Origin: CAZXDS01 sp964639525
GTDB taxonomy: Bacteria; Bacteroidota; Ignavibacteria; Ignavibacteriales; Melioribacteraceae
Length of the DNA stretch: 6,579 nt
Reading direction: 5' to 3'
Assembly (NCBI GenBank): GCA_964639525.1
Contig: CAZXDS010000183.1
Location: 1-6,579 of the forward strand
Under the pieces are notes generated by a model. It saw only the letters and a list, made by a program, of their open reading frames with translations, had not been told where the DNA came from and did not search any database. The position numbers and the translations under genes are program-made. The number at the start of each line of letters is the position of its first letter. The stretch's first letter is position 1. This document shows, in pieces, positions 1-5,659 of this stretch.

Positions 1-54
1 AAAAATTCCGGCACTGATTAATTTTAATTTGGAAGATTTATTTTCATTATTCAT
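1..54 (-). CDS. N-terminus of an unidentified protein, cut by the left window edge
   Basis: An ATG at 54-52 opens a frame that stays open to the window edge, giving 18 residues that begin MNNENKSSKLKLISAG. An AGAGG ribosome-binding site sits 8 bases upstream, and the gene starts 42 bases after the stop of the second YeeE half, on the same strand. It is therefore probably the next gene of the same operon. The visible part is a short polar, lysine-rich stretch followed by the start of a hydrophobic run (LISAGIF). That would fit an N-terminal membrane anchor or signal peptide, but too little is present to say. I do not recognise the family and give no function. The evidence is the start codon, the ribosome-binding site and the operon position only. 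Confidence 0.55.
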   Translation of the reverse strand, partial: MNNENKSSKLKLISAGIF

Positions 55-62
55 AGTTAAAA

Positions 63-67
63 CCTCT
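63..67 (-). promoter_or_regulatory. Ribosome-binding site for the left-edge gene
   Basis: On the minus strand this reads AGAGG (inside AAAGAGG), followed by 8 bases and then the ATG at 54. It is the main reason to believe that a gene begins at 54. Confidence 0.5.
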
Positions 68-96
68 TTCTTATTTCCAAAGATTCATATAAAAGA

Positions 97-726
97 TTAT
101 CTGTCAATAATTTGTTTCGGACCTTTTCTAAATTTTCTATACGGGTCCCAATCTCGTTCTGTTTTTTCTACAAGCCAAAACACACCAAGAGCCATAATTA
201 TAATGAGAAGAACAAAAACTCCTGCATTAATTCCGAACAATTCAGGAAGTGTAATTCTTCCCATTGCTCCGCCGAGATATGCACCTTTGAGCCAATCATA
301 AAATATATCTCCGAAAGACATTGTACCGAGAAAAGCCCCGAATACAAATGCCATTCCGTCCAATTTACCGGTTGATGCCGAGACTAAGCTTGTACCTGGG
401 CAATAACCTCCGAATCCGAAACCTGCACCAAGTATTGCACCGCCAAGCATTTGTCCCCAAATAAATGTTCGTGGAATAAATATCTTACTAATATCAAGCC
501 AGCCGAACCAATTAAAGAAAAGTATTCCAACAGCTCCAGTTACCATCGCTGCAAAGAAGACTTTCAACATAGTAAAATCTTCAAAATAAAATTCTGCGGC
601 AATTTTACGTGCATTACCGAAACCTGCTCTTTCCAATATATAACCGAATGCAATACCAATTAAAATTGCAAGAAAATATTGAAATTCAATACTGACAACT
701 ATTTGTTTAAATAACGGAGCAATCAT
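97..726 (-). CDS. YeeE/YedE-family membrane protein, second (C-terminal) half of a sulfur-compound transporter
   Basis: This is a 209-residue integral membrane protein with several hydrophobic helices (roughly residues 15-32, 54-73, 90-107, 123-140 and 166-186). It has the hallmarks of the second half of YeeE/YedE (TsuA-type) proteins: an early LERAGFGNARK motif at 31-41 and a GFGFGGYCPGTS motif around Cys109. Known YeeE proteins use such conserved cysteines to relay thiosulfate through the membrane; here Cys109 is the only cysteine. Full-length YeeE proteins carry both halves in one chain, but here the first half (Cys in ARGCTSG) is in the gene just upstream. The start is taken as the ATG at 726, which overlaps the upstream stop as ATGA and lies 8 bases after a perfect AGGAGG. 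A TTG two codons earlier is too close to that site. The two halves probably assemble as one transporter. Thiosulfate as substrate is inferred from the family; sulfite, sulfide or sulfane sulfur are possible. Confidence 0.88.
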   Translation of the reverse strand: MIAPLFKQIVVSIEFQYFLAILIGIAFGYILERAGFGNARKIAAEFYFEDFTMLKVFFAAMVTGAVGILFFNWFGWLDISKIFIPRTFIWGQMLGGAILGAGFGFGGYCPGTSLVSASTGKLDGMAFVFGAFLGTMSFGDIFYDWLKGAYLGGAMGRITLPELFGINAGVFVLLIIIMALGVFWLVEKTERDWDPYRKFRKGPKQIIDR

Positions 727-1664
727 AACCAATACCTCCTAAAAATATATGCGCTTAAATAACCGACTGCAAAAACAACAATAACAAAAAGCCAACCTCC
801 AACAGCAAGTGTAAGACCGCCTGTTAAACCTTGGCCACTTGTACAACCACGAGCAATTCTGGCACCAAGCCCCATAAAAAATCCACCGATAATTGCATAA
901 ATAATTCGCTGTTTGTTTGAAATATTAGGACCTTTGTGAATTTCAAACTTATTCCTTCCGGCACGTTTTCCTGACCAAAAACCGCCAATAATTAATCCAA
1001 TTACTTCATAAATCATAAAATTACCAAGAGGCGTATGCCCATTATGGAAGTAGTGCGACCAATAAACATTTGCTTGAGTATATCCGGGTGCTATGAGGTT
1101 CCAAATATACGCTCCGGTTCGTGAAAGAAAACTTGATGCACCTAAACCTCTGCCGAAAATAAAATATGTAAATAAAAACAGAAGACCAAGCATAACACCG
1201 GCAAAATAAGGGTTCCAAAATTTTGTACGTTCTCTCCTAATCGGTGTTTCCGGTTTTTCTTTAATATCTGCAATTTCCTCAAATTTTGCCTTAACTTCCA
1301 AAGCCAATCTATCCGGTAATACATGATTTAATTCTACATCATCTTCAGTTTTACTGCGCCATTCATACTGTTTAACAATTCGCTCTTTCCAAAAATTAAA
1401 ATGNNNNNNNNNNNNNNNNNNNNNNNNNNNNNNNNNNNNNNNNNNNNNNNNNNNNNNNNNNNNNNNNNNNNNNNNNNNNNNNNNNNNNNNNNNNNNNNNN
1501 NNNATCCAGGTAAAAGCATTAAACCAATGAACCAACATTATGGCAACATCATGCTTTTTCATTTTCCGTTGTCTCATTATGTCTTTTTCCGAAGCAGTAA
1601 GTGCAGGCGGATAATCGAAATATTCTAATGCCTTTTTAAGCTGATATACTTTATTATTAATCAT
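723..1664 (-). CDS. Apparent fusion of FdnI-like cytochrome b with the first half of a YeeE/YedE transporter, interrupted by an assembly gap
   Basis: Before the gap, 53 residues are readable. A soluble start is followed by KKHDVAIMLVHWFNAFTW, where His46-Trp47 looks like the first heme-ligand position of FdnI/b561-type cytochromes b. After the gap the frame resumes with HFNFWKE, resembling the cytoplasmic end of that family (HHxxWxxE). Then come about 50 charged residues, followed by a YeeE half: FWNPYFAGVMLGL at its start, GARIARGCTSGQG with the conserved cysteine (codon 845-843), and a last helix ending RRYWL. No stop separates the cytochrome end from the YeeE half, and no ATG occurs in the linker, so one fused polypeptide is likely. 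The cytochrome would take electrons from quinol and pass them to the upstream iron-sulfur subunit; the YeeE half would pair with the next gene's product. Start ATG 1664 overlaps the upstream stop by 8 bases and follows GGAGG. Roughly 170 cytochrome residues must be missing, so the real gene is longer than shown. Alternative: two separate genes or a wrong scaffold join. Confidence 0.72.
   Translation of the reverse strand: MINNKVYQLKKALEYFDYPPALTASEKDIMRQRKMKKHDVAIMLVHWFNAFTWXXXXXXXXXXXXXXXXXXXXXXXXXXXXXXXXXXHFNFWKERIVKQYEWRSKTEDDVELNHVLPDRLALEVKAKFEEIADIKEKPETPIRRERTKFWNPYFAGVMLGLLFLFTYFIFGRGLGASSFLSRTGAYIWNLIAPGYTQANVYWSHYFHNGHTPLGNFMIYEVIGLIIGGFWSGKRAGRNKFEIHKGPNISNKQRIIYAIIGGFFMGLGARIARGCTSGQGLTGGLTLAVGGWLFVIVVFAVGYLSAYIFRRYWL
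735..740 (-). promoter_or_regulatory. Strong Shine-Dalgarno AGGAGG of the second YeeE half
   Basis: AGGAGG lies 8 bases before the ATG at 726, inside the last codons of the upstream gene (encoding RR of its RRYWL end). It decides the start in favour of ATG 726 over TTG 732 and indicates translational coupling of the two halves. Confidence 0.8.
1404..1503. other. Assembly gap of 100 Ns, probably of unknown true size
   Basis: This is a run of exactly 100 Ns, the usual placeholder for a scaffold join of unestimated length. It sits inside the cytochrome b-YeeE gene. The frame happens to stay open if the gap is read as 100 bases, but that has no weight. By comparison with FdnI, about 0.5 kb of coding sequence, covering the rest of helix 1 to the end of helix 4, should lie here. 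Confidence 0.95.
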
Positions 1665-2388
1665 CTATTGGTTCCTCCCCTTTTCTTAATTGGTTAAAGA
1701 ACGCTACGGCTTGACCGGCAAATGTTGCACCTATTGCAGCAAATACCACAGGTTTTAATATGTTTTTCCAAACTTGAGCCGGTGCTGCAAGATGAGATTT
1801 TCGTGGACCAAACTTTTCTTTAACAATTTTTAATTGTTCCGGAGTTCCCAAATAATAAACATTGGGACCAATGGAGGCATTTTCGTTTTCATTACGCCAA
1901 GCACCCTCTTCATAAACTTTTTTGTAAACAAGACTATTCCGGTCATCCAAGTCTCCAAAATATTTAGCATTGGTCGTACATGTTGTAACACATGCCGGTT
2001 GCAATCCTTCAGAAAGACGAGCTTCACAAAAATCACACTTATCAACTTTATTTATTTCAGGATTGATAAATCGGGCATCATACGGACATGCTTCAACACA
2101 AATTCCACAGCCAATACAAAGGTCTCTGTCAACTTTAACAATCCCGCTTTCCAACTGAAATGTAGCTCCGGTTGGACAAGGTTCTATACAAGAAGGCTCA
2201 TCACAATGATTACATTGAGCAACCCAAGGTGTTCCGGTAACATTCGGAAATTCACCGGCAAAACTAAACTGCTCTACCCAAGTTCGTGAATGCCCGATTG
2301 GAACATCCCACTCTGTGCGGCAGGCTACTGTACAAGCATCGCAACCAACGCATTTTCGTAAATCGATAACCATGGCATATCTTGCCAT
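1657..2388 (-). CDS. Four-cluster [4Fe-4S] electron-transfer subunit of the molybdoenzyme (PsrB/PhsB/FdnH type) with a C-terminal membrane helix
   Basis: This 243-residue ferredoxin subunit carries electrons between the membrane cytochrome and the catalytic subunit. Sixteen cysteines form four clusters: C13/16/19/23 (CVGCDACTVAC), C59/62/67/71 (CNHCDEPSCIEPC), C91/94/97/101 (CIGCGICVEAC) and C118/121/133/137 (CDFC then PACVTTC). This is the DmsB/PsrB/FdnH arrangement, with no ligand missing. It has no signal peptide, so it is presumably exported bound to the Tat-bearing catalytic subunit. A hydrophobic segment near the C-terminus (about residues 210-232) looks like a single membrane helix. 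That is typical of FdnH, which pairs with a cytochrome b, and is not found in PsrB, which pairs with an NrfD-type subunit. This agrees with the cytochrome b gene that follows. The ATG at 2388 has GGAGG 5 bases upstream. The gene lies 98 bases after the catalytic gene and overlaps the cytochrome gene by 8 bases. Confidence 0.92.
   Translation of the reverse strand: MARYAMVIDLRKCVGCDACTVACRTEWDVPIGHSRTWVEQFSFAGEFPNVTGTPWVAQCNHCDEPSCIEPCPTGATFQLESGIVKVDRDLCIGCGICVEACPYDARFINPEINKVDKCDFCEARLSEGLQPACVTTCTTNAKYFGDLDDRNSLVYKKVYEEGAWRNENENASIGPNVYYLGTPEQLKIVKEKFGPRKSHLAAPAQVWKNILKPVVFAAIGATFAGQAVAFFNQLRKGEEPIDD
1674..1678 (-). promoter_or_regulatory. Ribosome-binding site GGAGG of the cytochrome b-YeeE gene
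   Basis: On the minus strand GGGGAGG lies inside the last codons of the iron-sulfur subunit, 9 bases before the ATG at 1664. It supports that start and coupled translation of the two subunits. Confidence 0.65.
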
Positions 2389-2393
2389 TTTTT

Positions 2394-2398
2394 CCTCC
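2394..2398 (-). promoter_or_regulatory. Ribosome-binding site GGAGG of the iron-sulfur subunit
   Basis: GGAGG lies 5 bases before ATG 2388, following a purine-rich AT stretch, and fixes the start of the iron-sulfur subunit. Confidence 0.7.
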
Positions 2399-2412
2399 GT
2401 TAATTTTTATCA

Positions 2413-2433
2413 TATCCAAGATATCATTGGATA
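2413..2433. repeat. Perfect 7-bp inverted repeat in the spacer between catalytic and iron-sulfur genes
   Basis: TATCCAA (2413-2419) is followed by a 7-base spacer and its exact reverse complement TTGGATA (2427-2433). The spacer itself contains the palindrome GATATC. The repeat lies in the only sizeable gap inside the operon (2389-2486) and ends 15 bases from the GGAGG of the downstream gene. In RNA it could form a small AU-rich hairpin; in DNA it could be a dimeric operator. No U-run follows it on the minus strand, so it is not a standard intrinsic terminator. The role is unknown, and a chance repeat in AT-rich sequence is possible. Confidence 0.45.
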
Positions 2434-2486
2434 CTTACGGTTTATTTAATTCAAAATTTCATTACAGCTTAATAATAATACTTAGT

Positions 2487-4823
2487 TTAACATCCTTCCT
2501 CAGATGCTTCGGATTCTTCGTGCACCTGCGGAACAATAATATGTTTTTTTGGTAATTCGGTATTTCTATCTTTTGCAAATTTTGCAACAACGCTTGTACC
2601 GCCGGCAAGCATTACAGGTTGTCCGTTTTTAATAATTCTCACAAAATTAACTCTCATACCGGTTCCACCGGAAAGTGGGTCAACTTTTACACGACTCATT
2701 AAATACGTATCCGAAGCACCGTGTTTGAATGCTAATTCCAAAAACGGTGATTTCTGATCAAATCCATGTACCATAAAAACAGATTCCGGATGAATACCCG
2801 GAGTTACAAACAATTTAATTTCACTGCTTTGAATTCCATCTTGATTTTCAAGTTTAATAAATTCACCGTCGTACAGACCAAGTTTATTTGCCACCGCATT
2901 ATTAATCCACAGCTCATTTTCAGGTTGATAGCCATGTAATATTTCATTGTTTTGTGTTCGTGCAAATGAATGAACAGGAGAACGCCCATAAGCTAGTCTA
3001 AAATATCCAGTCGGAACTTCATCAAGAGGTTCGTAAACAGGCATTGGATCAAAACCGTAATCTTTTAATGTTTGAGAGTACAATTCAATTTTTCCGCTAC
3101 GGGTTTTAAATTTTATTGGCTTTGTAAAATCATAATACGGTGTACCTTTATCATATTCTACAATTCCCTTTTTCTTCATTTTATCGAGTGAAACTCCAAG
3201 TCCGGATAGTCTGTATTCCAAGTATTCTTCAATAGTATCCCATTGGAAATGGTCTTCAAGTCCCAAACGTTTTGCAGTTTCTTTAGCAATCCACCAACCC
3301 GGTTTTGATTCGTATAAAGGTTGGATAACCGGCTGACGTAAGGCAGCAAAAGGTTTCATTGCATTTTTTACAGTGTAAAGGTCATCATATCTTTCAAGAT
3401 ATGTTGCTTCGGGTAAAACCAAATCAGCATATAAAAATTGTTCCATCGGCATAACATCAACAACAACAAACAAATCCAATTTTTTAATTGCTTCTTTTGT
3501 TTTCCAAGGATTTGGAATACTTTGCAAAACGTTTTGGCTGTAAACAATCCAACCTTTAATTGAATATGGGTCTTCGTTTAGCGTCGCATCTACCAATCCG
3601 TTTGTTACTCCGAGTCCGCGAGAACCGAATGGATAAATTGACCCGGCACCATCTGCTCTTGGTCCCGGTTTAGGGTTTTTCCCTGAAGGATATTTTGGTG
3701 CAGGTATTTTACTTGCCAAATAAATTCCGCCCGGTCTTCCGTAGCTTCCCATTAACGCAGTAAGAATTGCCATTGCACGCGCACGCTGACTATCATTTCC
3801 GTACCACGCAACGTGTCTTCCGGGGTGAAGGCCTACTTTAGGAAGGAATTTTCCCATTTCATGTGCCGTATCTTTAATTAATGATGCAGGTAATCCGGTT
3901 ATTTTTTCAGCCCATTCCGGTGTAAAATTTTTAACGTGTTTTTTTAATTCGTTAAAACCAATAGCATGTTTTCTGATATATTCTTTGTCGTAAAGATTTT
4001 CATAAATTAAAACATGAATCCATGCCAACAATAAAGCTGTATCCGTTCCGGGTTTTAACGGTAGCCAATAATCAGCTTTTGCTGCAGCTACCGAAAATCG
4101 CGGATCAACAACAATAAGTTTTGCTCCCCGTTCAATTGCTTCGGCAAATGCAAGGTTCTGACCTGTAAAAACATTCTCGCCAATGTGCGATCCAATAAAT
4201 ACCATTAAATCAGTGCTTCCAAAATCCAATGGTTCAGGAGAACCTATAGAATTTCCAAAGGTCAATTTATAACCGACATCGCGAGAACCACGGCATTGTG
4301 CAAAAGCAGGTTCAACAATATTCGGAGTTCCAAAACCTTTCATAACGTGCTCAAAAAATCTTGCTTGAATTCCATGAGGAAAAAATCCAACAGATTCCGC
4401 TCCATAGTCTTCTTTTATTTTTTTCATCTTATCAGTCATAAAATCCAACGCTTCATCCCAACTGACACGTTTAAATTTTCCTTCTCCGCGTTTTCCAACT
4501 CGCATTAGAGGATATTTTAATCTGTCAGGATCATACGCCAATTTATGTCCTGCATTTCCGCGGGCACACAAACGTCCGTGTGTTAACGGATGAATCGGAT
4601 TACCGTCAATTTTCAACAATTTTCCGTGTTTATCAACATTTCCGAGTATTCCGCATCTCCAAAAACACATTTCACAAATTGAAGGAATTTCCTGTACACG
4701 TTCACTTCCCTTCCAACCTCTCGGATAGTTAGTCAATCCTTTTACTTTACTTGTTGATAAAAGTGAAATTGCACCGGCAGCAACTGAGCCGCGCTTAATA
4801 AATTCTCGTCTGGTGATACTCAT
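2487..4823 (-). CDS. Tat-exported molybdopterin oxidoreductase, PsrA/PhsA-type (polysulfide/thiosulfate reductase-like) catalytic subunit
   Basis: This 778-residue catalytic subunit of the DMSO-reductase superfamily is close in length to PsrA and PhsA. It opens with a twin-arginine signal (TRREFIK, Arg5-Arg6, then a hydrophobic stretch to about residue 30), so it acts outside the cytoplasmic membrane. A [4Fe-4S] site follows: Cys50, Cys53, Cys57 and Cys86 (CEMCFWRC, then LCARG). Cys177 in AQCRGSRD sits where PsrA has its molybdenum-ligating cysteine. This argues against nitrate reductases with an Asp ligand and DMSO/TMAO reductases with a Ser ligand. His150 (FFPHG) and Arg336 (HPGRH) fall where PsrA has proposed active-site residues, by remembered spacing and not by alignment. 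The C-terminal dinucleotide-binding domain spans about 605-735. A short acidic tail ends in Cys778. The start overlaps the chaperone stop as ATGA, with GGGAG 7 bases upstream. The neighbouring YeeE halves favour an inorganic sulfur substrate. The exact substrate and direction (thiosulfate, polysulfide, tetrathionate or sulfite) cannot be read from sequence. Confidence 0.9.
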   Translation of the reverse strand: MSITRREFIKRGSVAAGAISLLSTSKVKGLTNYPRGWKGSERVQEIPSICEMCFWRCGILGNVDKHGKLLKIDGNPIHPLTHGRLCARGNAGHKLAYDPDRLKYPLMRVGKRGEGKFKRVSWDEALDFMTDKMKKIKEDYGAESVGFFPHGIQARFFEHVMKGFGTPNIVEPAFAQCRGSRDVGYKLTFGNSIGSPEPLDFGSTDLMVFIGSHIGENVFTGQNLAFAEAIERGAKLIVVDPRFSVAAAKADYWLPLKPGTDTALLLAWIHVLIYENLYDKEYIRKHAIGFNELKKHVKNFTPEWAEKITGLPASLIKDTAHEMGKFLPKVGLHPGRHVAWYGNDSQRARAMAILTALMGSYGRPGGIYLASKIPAPKYPSGKNPKPGPRADGAGSIYPFGSRGLGVTNGLVDATLNEDPYSIKGWIVYSQNVLQSIPNPWKTKEAIKKLDLFVVVDVMPMEQFLYADLVLPEATYLERYDDLYTVKNAMKPFAALRQPVIQPLYESKPGWWIAKETAKRLGLEDHFQWDTIEEYLEYRLSGLGVSLDKMKKKGIVEYDKGTPYYDFTKPIKFKTRSGKIELYSQTLKDYGFDPMPVYEPLDEVPTGYFRLAYGRSPVHSFARTQNNEILHGYQPENELWINNAVANKLGLYDGEFIKLENQDGIQSSEIKLFVTPGIHPESVFMVHGFDQKSPFLELAFKHGASDTYLMSRVKVDPLSGGTGMRVNFVRIIKNGQPVMLAGGTSVVAKFAKDRNTELPKKHIIVPQVHEESEASEEGC

Positions 4824-5425
4824 ATTTTAGCTCCCGCTAATTTAATCTCGTATTGAGTTACATCATTTTTGAGATAGTTTGTAATTATATTAATTATTAA
4901 CGGATAGAACGGAATTTTTGCTGTTGCATTAATTTTGACAGCCAATTTTTCTATCCAACTTAAAATTTCATTTTGTATGAATGAAATTTGATCGGAATAA
5001 GTATTTTCCAATTCTGACAATCTATGAACAAACTCAAAAAGTATAGCCAGATTATCAGCCGGTTCTTGCATCTGCTCGGAAACATGGAAGTTAAATTTTT
5101 CATAAGTATCCATTATATTTTCAGTACTTTGTCCTAATATTTCTTTCTCATAATAATATGATTTAAACAATGGGGCAGGAATTGTGGGGTAATTTGTTAT
5201 ATACAGACCGGTATATTCAACTTGTAATGCTTCAAGCAATTGTGTTTTATTTTCAAACGAATCTAACCATTCATCCAATTTTTCAACATTCTTTAAATTT
5301 ATTTTCAGATAATTTAAAAATTCTGTAATTACACCATTGAAAAGAAAAGCAGCTAATTCTTCATCAGGATAATAAAATAATTTTGCAAAAGTTTTATATA
5401 TAACCGAACGATTTTCTTGTATCAT
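4820..5425 (-). CDS. TorD/DmsD-family redox-enzyme maturation chaperone
   Basis: This 201-residue, mostly helical, cysteine-free cytoplasmic protein matches the TorD/DmsD family. Such proteins bind the Tat signal and apo-form of a molybdoenzyme, hold it for cofactor insertion and prevent early export. Supporting motifs are an N-terminal YKTFAKLFYYPDEEL, a central LQVEYTGLY followed by a proline-rich PTIPAP, a LGQST-type segment, and EPADNLAILFEFVHRL. The last corresponds to the family's conserved P-D-H/N-L-x-x-E-hydrophobic core. It is directly upstream of the catalytic gene and overlaps it by 4 bases (ATGA), so its client is almost certainly that enzyme. The start is taken at ATG 5425 because the family homology begins there and the length fits. 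The frame stays open upstream to an ATG at 5527 and a TTG at 5548, but the extra 34-41 residues do not resemble the family. No start has a convincing ribosome-binding site. Confidence 0.82.
   Translation of the reverse strand: MIQENRSVIYKTFAKLFYYPDEELAAFLFNGVITEFLNYLKINLKNVEKLDEWLDSFENKTQLLEALQVEYTGLYITNYPTIPAPLFKSYYYEKEILGQSTENIMDTYEKFNFHVSEQMQEPADNLAILFEFVHRLSELENTYSDQISFIQNEILSWIEKLAVKINATAKIPFYPLIINIITNYLKNDVTQYEIKLAGAKI
4831..4835 (-). promoter_or_regulatory. Ribosome-binding site GGGAG of the catalytic subunit
   Basis: GGGAG lies 7 bases before ATG 4823, inside the final codons of the chaperone gene. It indicates coupled translation of chaperone and enzyme. Confidence 0.6.
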
Positions 5426-5659
5426 TTTAATCTTTATATTGTAAAACAATTCTATATCTAAAATTATGCCAATTTCTTTTACACTATAAAGAATAATTTT
5501 CACACCATTTATTTTTGCATTTTTCATTGAAGGGAATTTTTTTTGCAATAATTCTTAAAATTGGGAAGTAACACAAATATTTTGCAGTTTTTTTTTCATA
5601 ATTTTATTATCAGAGTACAATTGAATGGAGAAAGGCAACAAACAATTTAAGCTAAAAAA
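5426..5659. other. Non-coding stretch between aroA and the molybdoenzyme operon, probable operon leader
   Basis: These 234 bases are very AT-rich and contain no convincing gene. Part of the stretch (5426-5548) is an upstream extension of the chaperone frame. I see no G+C-rich hairpin with a U-run after the aroA stop. I also see no clear pair of promoter boxes, either sigma-70 or the Bacteroidota TTTG / TAnnTTTG type. A TATAGT-like box around 5485-5490 on the minus strand lacks a good upstream partner. Being the longest intergenic region, it is the most likely place for the operon promoter. Confidence 0.4.

Noticed and set aside
29..663. Open frames on the plus strand at 29-301, 112-375 and 451-663
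   Set aside because: They lie opposite the well-supported YeeE half, lack family features and are low-complexity antisense translations.
724..732. TTG at 732 as start of the second YeeE half
   Set aside because: It is only 2 bases from AGGAGG, whereas ATG 726 is 8 bases away and forms the usual ATGA overlap.
1401..1628. Plus-strand frame across the gap
   Set aside because: It consists largely of Ns plus the antisense of the cytochrome start; its apparent ATG and length are artefacts.
1834..2289. 151-residue plus-strand open frame opposite the iron-sulfur gene
   Set aside because: It is the longest plus-strand frame, but it mirrors a 16-cysteine ferredoxin whose reading is unambiguous. It has no ribosome-binding site or recognisable motif.
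2487..4823. Formate dehydrogenase or nitrate reductase identity for the catalytic subunit
   Set aside because: There is no in-frame selenocysteine codon, the Cys177 context and the ~778 length fit PsrA/PhsA, and the neighbours are sulfur-transport genes. FdnHI-like partners alone do not make it a formate dehydrogenase.
5560..5659. Intrinsic terminator after aroA or a clear operon promoter
   Set aside because: T/A runs occur (for example around 5588-5596), but no stable hairpin precedes them on the minus strand and no matched promoter boxes could be found by eye.
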